64,000 nucleotides of DNA, taken from the NCBI GenBank assembly GCA_020631735.1, contig CM036168.1:101452036-101516035 (forward strand). Reading direction: 5' to 3'. This DNA is from Saccharum officinarum. Its lineage: Eukaryota; Streptophyta; Magnoliopsida; Poales; Poaceae. How positions within the stretch are numbered: position 1 is the first letter of the stretch; each line of letters begins with the position of its first letter. The translations under genes were made by a program, and so were the position numbers. The notes beneath the pieces were generated by a model. It had not been told where the DNA came from. It did not search any database and worked only from the letters and a program-made list of their open reading frames with translations. Shown here piece after piece: positions 54,883 through 64,000 of the stretch.

Positions 54883-56720
54883 AGAGGAAATGGTGGTATT
54901 GCTAGCAGACACCAAAAGAAGTTTAATCGGTTGCCGGACACACTTTAGTGAAAAATTTGGAACAATCGTGCATATTAAAACAATTGTTCCCCTAGCATGT
55001 TTTTCTTTTCTCACTCCCCCTTCTTCTTTTGGTCTTCTCTCCCTGTCTTCTCTCTGGTCCACCTAGCTGTGTAGCAAAGAGTGGAGGCGCGGCCATGGGG
55101 TGAGAGGGGTGGGGGCATGATGGCCAATAACCCGCAGTTGACTCGCGAGGGGTAGGGGGCCCTATGGAAATATTGAACTGAAGGACCAACACTAAGAATT
55201 ATGTCGTTGCTGTGTGTCTGTTTCTCCACCAGCCTGCGCCACCCCCCACTCTCCAAACAACGACAGCGGGCTTGTAAGACGGAGGTCATAGCCACCGAGT
55301 TCCGTACTGTGCATCGTTTATATATGTTGTGTCCGTGCGCCTTGGAAGCCACCTCCACTGTACCACCCATCATGTAGTCCTCCCCGAGATCCGGCGCAGA
55401 GGCCACTTGTTCGGCGCGGCGGCACGAACCAATCACATGGTAGCATTCACCGGGCATGTGGTGGGCTGGCGTGGCTCGTTGATGCTGGTGTGGGGAGACA
55501 GTAGCAAGCTATTTGGTGTGGAAATGGACGGGCTAGGCATACTCCTGCTTCGTCATCTTGGCGCTCGTGTGGCTTAGCGTCAAACATGGGCAGCAGCTGG
55601 TCCATGGGCTCTTCATGTCAGCGTTGAGGATCATGAGCTACTCTTGCATTTAGAGCTCATCGAGGAGTGGGTCCCTGCTGGGCAAGGATGCATCAAAGAA
55701 TAGCAATGGGGGTTGTTCTTGTTCGGCGAGCTGATGATGTCCTCCCCACACTGGTCAATACTCCATCGCCCATTGCTTATGGAAAACCAGGGGTGTTGGA
55801 ATGGAGAATTCCAGCAGGTGGGATATGGTGGACCTCCGCTTGGCCATTGCTCCGGGCGGAGGCTAAAACTAGGCCAAAAAAGTGTGTAAACTCAAGTGAA
55901 ATTTAGGGTTTCATTCATTCCTTTTTCAACCAACCCGCTGGTCACATTTATATCTCCCTTTTATAGGGCACTATTCTTTACCTAGTCTCTTTGCAAAAAT
56001 GCCCCGTGACGGCACTAGCACATTCCTAGGATATTCCTCTCTCTGTGTAGCACCGCCAGGGCTAACCCTAATATTTTCTCGATCACCGCCTTTTCTCTGT
56101 GGGCCGTCATTCCTGGTCCACCAATTGCCCATAGCTCAGAATAGACCTGACCATCGGTGCCTTTACTGTTCTTCTACCTTGATATTATGGTCAACACCTC
56201 CGCCCTTCAGACGTGGGCCTTCGCCATCATCGCTGGGGCCTTCGTTGACGGTGTGAACTTGTGGCCTTCGCTGTCCTGGCTGGTACCTTCGCCGTCGCCG
56301 TCCTGGCCTCCGCCGCCGTTCAGCCCCTATGCCCGACAAGGGCCTTCATCGCCAGGCTCAGAGGCTCTGCTTCCTTTCCCTGCAAAACCATTGGAAAACA
56401 CTAAAGCACGTGTTAGAATGCAACTGCTTAGGCCTCTGCCATTTGGGGCACTACTGTCCCAACAGTTTACCCCTTTTGAGGCCATGGTCTGATGCGGTGG
56501 ACTGTGATCTCAAAAAACTGTCCTGGTCGCTGACGAGCAGAGGCCTTTCTTGCCGTGGCGGAGGTGTTACTCCCCCTTCCCCCTATGCCGGCTGGATTTG
56601 ACCGTTGGCCTCTGTTACTGCTGAGTACTCATGTAAAGTCGACCATTGGGGTCTTGGGAAGTGGGACGGTTGTGGGCGGATGTGACCGTTGGTTCGCAGA
56701 AGGCGAACCAGCCGCCCACA
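54883..56720. other. Region without supported genes
   Basis: Moderately GC-rich with open frames in several phases but no recognised domain. From about 55880 the sequence looks like the upstream part (possibly an LTR) of the element whose gene starts near 56990: it has a TATA box at 56724-56730 and a CT-rich leader. Confidence 0.4.
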
Positions 56721-56723
56721 TCC

Positions 56724-56730
56724 TATATAA
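56724..56730 (+). promoter_or_regulatory. TATA box, probable LTR or element promoter
   Basis: TATATAA in CCTATATAAGGGAGTGGC, about 300 bp upstream of a degraded coding region in the same orientation. Confidence 0.5.
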
Positions 56731-56989
56731 GGGAGTGGCGAGCTGAAGACCCCCCAAGTCTGAGCGGTCGCTTTTGTGCCCTTCATTTGCTCCCTGCCTT
56801 CTTTCTCCTGACGGCCCTTTTTGGCAGTAGTTTGCCTTCGCTTCCTTGCTTTGCTTGCCTTTGCTACTTTCGGCCTCCGCCTCTTGCTGCTTTGCTACCT
56901 CGACTTTGGCGGTGGCTTATTATTCTACTTCCCCCCTTCCCCATCGGGCTACCTTTTTTGGTCCTTATCGCCACCTCCTTAGTGTTAGG

Positions 56990-58745
56990 GCGAGTGGGTG
57001 GTCTGCGTGTTTCGAAGAGTGCATGGTGGTGAGCATTGTAGCGCAAGAGCTCGAGGAATATCTTGCGAGCGTCGATGCTTCTAGGAAAACATGGGACTCT
57101 GGTGAGCCATGGATGACGGAGAAGATGATCTAGAAGCAAGAGAAGGAAGGTATGTATTCAGCTGGTCGGGCTAGGCCTCCGCAAGAAGGGGAGACTGTGC
57201 CTTCGCCTGGTGAAGGTTATGCGGTTATTTTCAAGGATTATTTTTCTTGCAGCCTTCGTTTGCCCTGCGTTAAATTTTTGCGCCAAGTGCTAGAGGCGTT
57301 TCAAGTCCATATCCACCACATGACCCCTAATGGGTTTCTCACGCTGAGCAAGTTCTGCTGGGCCTGCGAGTCCTATGGTGCTGAACCTAATGTGGACACG
57401 TTTTGTGCGTATTACGAGTTGCAGCGTCAGCCGAAGAAGGTTAAGGTGGGAGGGGAGGAACTTGTTGCTCAGTATGGCAGCTGCGCTTTTATGGTGAAGA
57501 TGCAACAAGGGGACCATCGCTTAGAAATCTCTTGGTGCCAAAAGGATAAATGGGATAGAGATTGGATGAAGTACTAGTTTTATATCCAGACGTATGGTGT
57601 TACTCGCATGCATGGTGATAGGACAAAGAGCACTCGGTACCCCTTGGCCCCTGTCATGTCAGAGATGAAACCTCTAGCGAAGGTTACCCCGAGTGATGAG
57701 ATGACCCCTGAAAGGGAGGTTTGTGAGAGGGCCTTTGCTTTGGCTTGCCGGTATTCTAGAGGCCGAGATTTGGTTGAGGAGATGGTGGCATCCAACTGCT
57801 GGCCGCTTGCAAGTACCAGCCTGCATTTTCTATTGAAATGGTGAAGGTTCCTATTTACGGTCTGGCCGAGGGGATTCCCTTCCCCCGGTTTGAGATAGAG
57901 TTGAAAGCGGGCAAAGATAAGATAGAGTTCATTGCGATGGTGGAGCAGGGCGTGTGGGAGATTGTCAGTGAGATCCCCGACAAGGAGTATCTTGTGCAGA
58001 GGTCCACCAGAGGCACAATGCCTCGATTGAACAGAGTTTGGAGGAACTTGGGATCCATCATGAGGAGCACAAGGTTCCTCCAAAGGTCCTTGCCTCTATT
58101 GAGGAAAAGTCGAAGAGGGCTGCTGCTAAAAATGTTACTACGGTGGCCGAGTCCAAGAAGAGGAAGGGGACTGGCGTCTCTAAGGCCGTTGGAAAGAGGC
58201 AAAAGATTCTTGCTTCTGGCCCCGCTGCCTCAACCGTTGTCTCCGCCGCTAGCTCTGCTGGTGCTTCTGCTGATGTGGATGAGGAGACTGCGGAGAATAC
58301 TAGTGGAGGTTCAACTTTAGCTGGTGCGGAGGTGGAGAAGTCTGCTACACCAGAGTATTTTAGTGGCACCTGAACGGGAAGAATAGACTGTCCTGAGCCT
58401 TTCACCGCAAACCCAATGCCTGGCGTGTTGGGCGATGATTCGTCTGGCTCGGAGGGGGACGACAATGCGAGACATGGAGGAGCTGCTTTGTCCAGAGACG
58501 TGGAGGCTGAGAACGTGGGCTGCCATCGCCCTGCGGATGGGACCGCACTAGAGGTGTCTGACGATGAGACGGGCTCGCTGTCTCCTTCGGTGTTCCGTGT
58601 TGCTGCATTTCAGCCACAGACACAACGTGCCAGAGGTACTAGTGATGCAGGGGTTGCCACGCAAGAGCTATACTTGGGTATGTTGGTTCTAGCCATCTTT
58701 CTTTTTTTTGACATTCGTTCTCTGGTCCAGCGGAGGTGACACGTG
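56990..58745 (+). pseudogene. Element-borne 'putative gypsy-type transposon' (Transposase_28-like) gene, degraded
   Basis: The frame from about 57023 reads MVVSIVAQELEEYLASVD. After a TAG at 57131 the same frame continues with YAVIFKDYFSCSLRLPCVKF, FLRQVLEAFQVHIHHMTPNG and FLTLSKFCWACESYGAEPNV, the N-terminal pattern of plant Transposase_28 proteins. A second TAG lies at 57575. Frameshifts near 57795 and 58035 lead to FPRFEIELKAGKDKIEF, then VPPKVLASIEEKSKRAAAKN with a Lys-rich and Ala/Ser/Glu-rich tail. TGA 58371-58373 precedes a last open part (GVLGDDSSGSEGDDNARHGG). A donor-like G|GTATGTTGG follows YLG at about 58676. The gene is cut at 58875 by the Athila-like LTR. Such proteins occur widely in grass retroelements; function unknown. 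Confidence 0.65.
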
Positions 58746-58874
58746 CTTTTAGCTGTGAAGAGCTGGCCGCTGGCACTAGCCTTGGGCGAGTGGGGCTGGA
58801 CGCGGCTCCAAAACCCCTGCTTGTTGGCACAACTCCACGGCCAACTGCTCCCGGGTTGGAGCATGGTTCCGGTT
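58746..58874 (+). other. Continuation of the interrupted element
   Basis: GC-rich, probably a next exon or spacer of the Transposase_28-like element, ending where the LTR begins. Confidence 0.35.
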
Positions 58875-60049
58875 TGTTATTATTGATGGTAGTTAACAAC
58901 CATATTTTATAGACAAATAAACATGCAAAAGGGCATATATGAGAGAACCAACAAAGGTTTAGGGTTTGAACTGACAAATTCCATGAGTTTTGATAAATCT
59001 CGGATTTCTATAGGGTTTATCCAGAAAACTGTTAAGGGGGACTTATTCATCAAAAAAAAATCAAGGAATTATTCTGTGGCATCTACATGGGAAGGTTCTA
59101 AAGGACTCTAGGAGGCTCTCCACCGAGGGGGAGGCCAGCCACCTCCATGTGGGGCTAGCCAGCCCCACATGCATGCCGCCCGCCCCCCTGTGGACTCTAT
59201 GCACCAGCATCTTTCAGAATATACCTCCACTTCCTTCTAGGGTTGCATCCACACCGTTCTTCAAGTCGGTTTGATCCAATGGCTCACATTGCACCCCCTG
59301 GGCTATATAAGCAGACCTCAGCCCTCCTCTCCGAGGCATAAGTCATTTGAGAATATAGAAACCCTAATCTTCTCAGAGCTCCTCTAGTTTCTAGGCCATA
59401 ACTAATTAGGCTAGGTCTAGAGGGAGGCAAGCAGATCTTCGCTTTGATTCCTGACATTATCAAGAGCTTGGTTCAGTATAGTTCTTGTACCCCTCTCTCG
59501 TTATATCTCCATTATTTTTATATGCTTTGGTACAATTATCAAGACAATATAGTATTCATCTTATTCATGTTCAAGGTTGCAATGTTCATCATCTACTTTA
59601 ATTATTTACTTAGTATAGTTAGTTTATCATTGTGTTTATGTATAAGTTCATATAGCGCTCACCCCAATGATCACAGGGTGGATGGTAGAGATTATGTAAG
59701 TATAGTGCTTATATGCTATTTACCTGTGAATACACTCTATATTCCAGGTCATGTGGTAGATCGCGGATGTGACACTCCGGTTAAGTCCTTTGTAGTCCAC
59801 TCCCCGAGTATAGGTCGAAGAAGTAGGGCCCAGTTATGAAGGAATGGGGAGGTTTATGTACTCAAACTTCCCTAAGTAATGCCCCTTATGTGTAGATATA
59901 ATGATGATCTTAGCCATGATTACTAGGTGTAATTGCACTAATCAACTTATGCTTTGACTTGTAATTAAGGATGACTTAGGAATTATTCCTCTAATATTCT
60001 AACTTGACCATGCTAATGCTATAGACTGAAGTGCTTTGAGTGATTTATC

Positions 60050-60100
<51 letters not shown>

Positions 60101-60341
60101 TTTACCTTATGACTTACCTCTGTTGTGAGTAGGATCAAAGTTATGGTTTACTTCTCCATTAACAGTATAAGTTATCAATATATATCCTGCTAGACCGTCC
60201 CTGTGGTAAAATATAAATAACGATACCTAGAATACTCCCAGGTGAAGGGCTACAATGGTATATTATCTGTGCACTTGCGAATTCCTTATTGTTGATATAA
60301 TCTTTCCTTAGTTACAAGTGTCATGTTAATAAATACCAACA
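58875..60341 (+). repeat. 5' LTR of the right-hand Athila-like element
   Basis: It starts TGTTATTATTGATGGTAG, a diverged form of TGTTGACGGTGGATAA, and ends AATACCAACA. The TATA box is TATATAA at 59304-59310 after GTCGGTTTGATCCAA. A (TA)n microsatellite lies at about 60048-60099. The exact first base is uncertain by a few positions. Confidence 0.82.
60048..60099. repeat. (TA)n microsatellite
   Basis: About 25 TA units in the LTR of the right-hand Athila-like element. Confidence 0.95.
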
Positions 60342-60349
60342 AGCATTTC

Positions 60350-60370
60350 TGGTGTCGTTACCGGAGAAGG
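60350..60370 (+). promoter_or_regulatory. Primer-binding site, Athila-type
   Basis: TGGTGTCGTTACCGGAGAAG then G, the same site as in the minus-strand element (TGGCGCCATTGTCGGGGAAG), at the same 8-nt distance from the LTR end. Confidence 0.85.

Positions 60371-64000
<3,630 letters not shown>

Overview
The window looks like nuclear DNA of a grass (Poaceae), probably a panicoid. The grounds are the Athila, Retand/RIRE2 and Tekay/Del-type gypsy retrotransposons with grass-type LTR ends, MITEs of familiar grass families, a grass-type LINE 3' end, and two host genes with plant-only domain structures. This assignment rests on recognised sequence style; no search was run. About two thirds of the window is transposable-element DNA.

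Layout. (1) 1-14195 is a nest at least three levels deep. A minus-strand Athila-like element (broken gag at 1-890, PBS at 1020-1040, LTR from 1048 to 14195) has its LTR split by a plus-strand Retand/RIRE2-like element at 1480-12948. That element has 1.1-kb LTRs, a short gag-like ORF, no pol and a broken two-exon antisense gene. It was in turn hit by a Del-type solo LTR (3825-8009, TSD GTGAG) and a second Athila-like LTR insertion (8533-10076, TSD CTACA). (2) A 100-N gap lies at 14460-14559. (3) 14560-27787 is a plus-strand Tekay-type chromovirus with an LTR of about 5 kb. Its gag-pol carries five nonsense codons and three frameshifts. Upstream of gag it has an extra ORF that begins with a close copy of the histone H3 N-terminal tail. 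(4) 27788-31858 holds intergenic DNA, MITEs and a DUF538 gene with an apparent frameshift. (5) 31859-36848 is a Ty1/copia element with very short LTRs (107 and 116 bp), TSD CACAT, one nonsense codon in RT and no recognisable gag. (6) 36854-50048 is gene-free: a direct tandem duplication, two 5'-truncated LINEs with target-site duplications, a hairpin of about 690 bp with nearly identical arms, and several MITEs. (7) 50193-54441 is a three-exon alpha/beta-hydrolase gene of the D14/KAI2 family, DLK2 type. Its large second intron carries a 1.0-kb MULE-like foldback element with a 9-bp TSD, 30 bp from the splice acceptor. (8) 55880-58870 is a degraded element-borne gene of the 'putative gypsy-type transposon' (Transposase_28-like) kind. 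It is interrupted by (9) another Athila-like element (LTR 58875-60341, PBS 60350) that runs off the window.

The two host genes (DUF538 and DLK2) are islands in the repeats. Most nonsense codons in the elements can be explained by single C-to-T changes, as expected from deamination of methylated cytosine. The observation most worth following up is the histone H3 tail look-alike at the start of the extra ORF in the Tekay-type chromovirus, an element whose integrase ends in a chromodomain.
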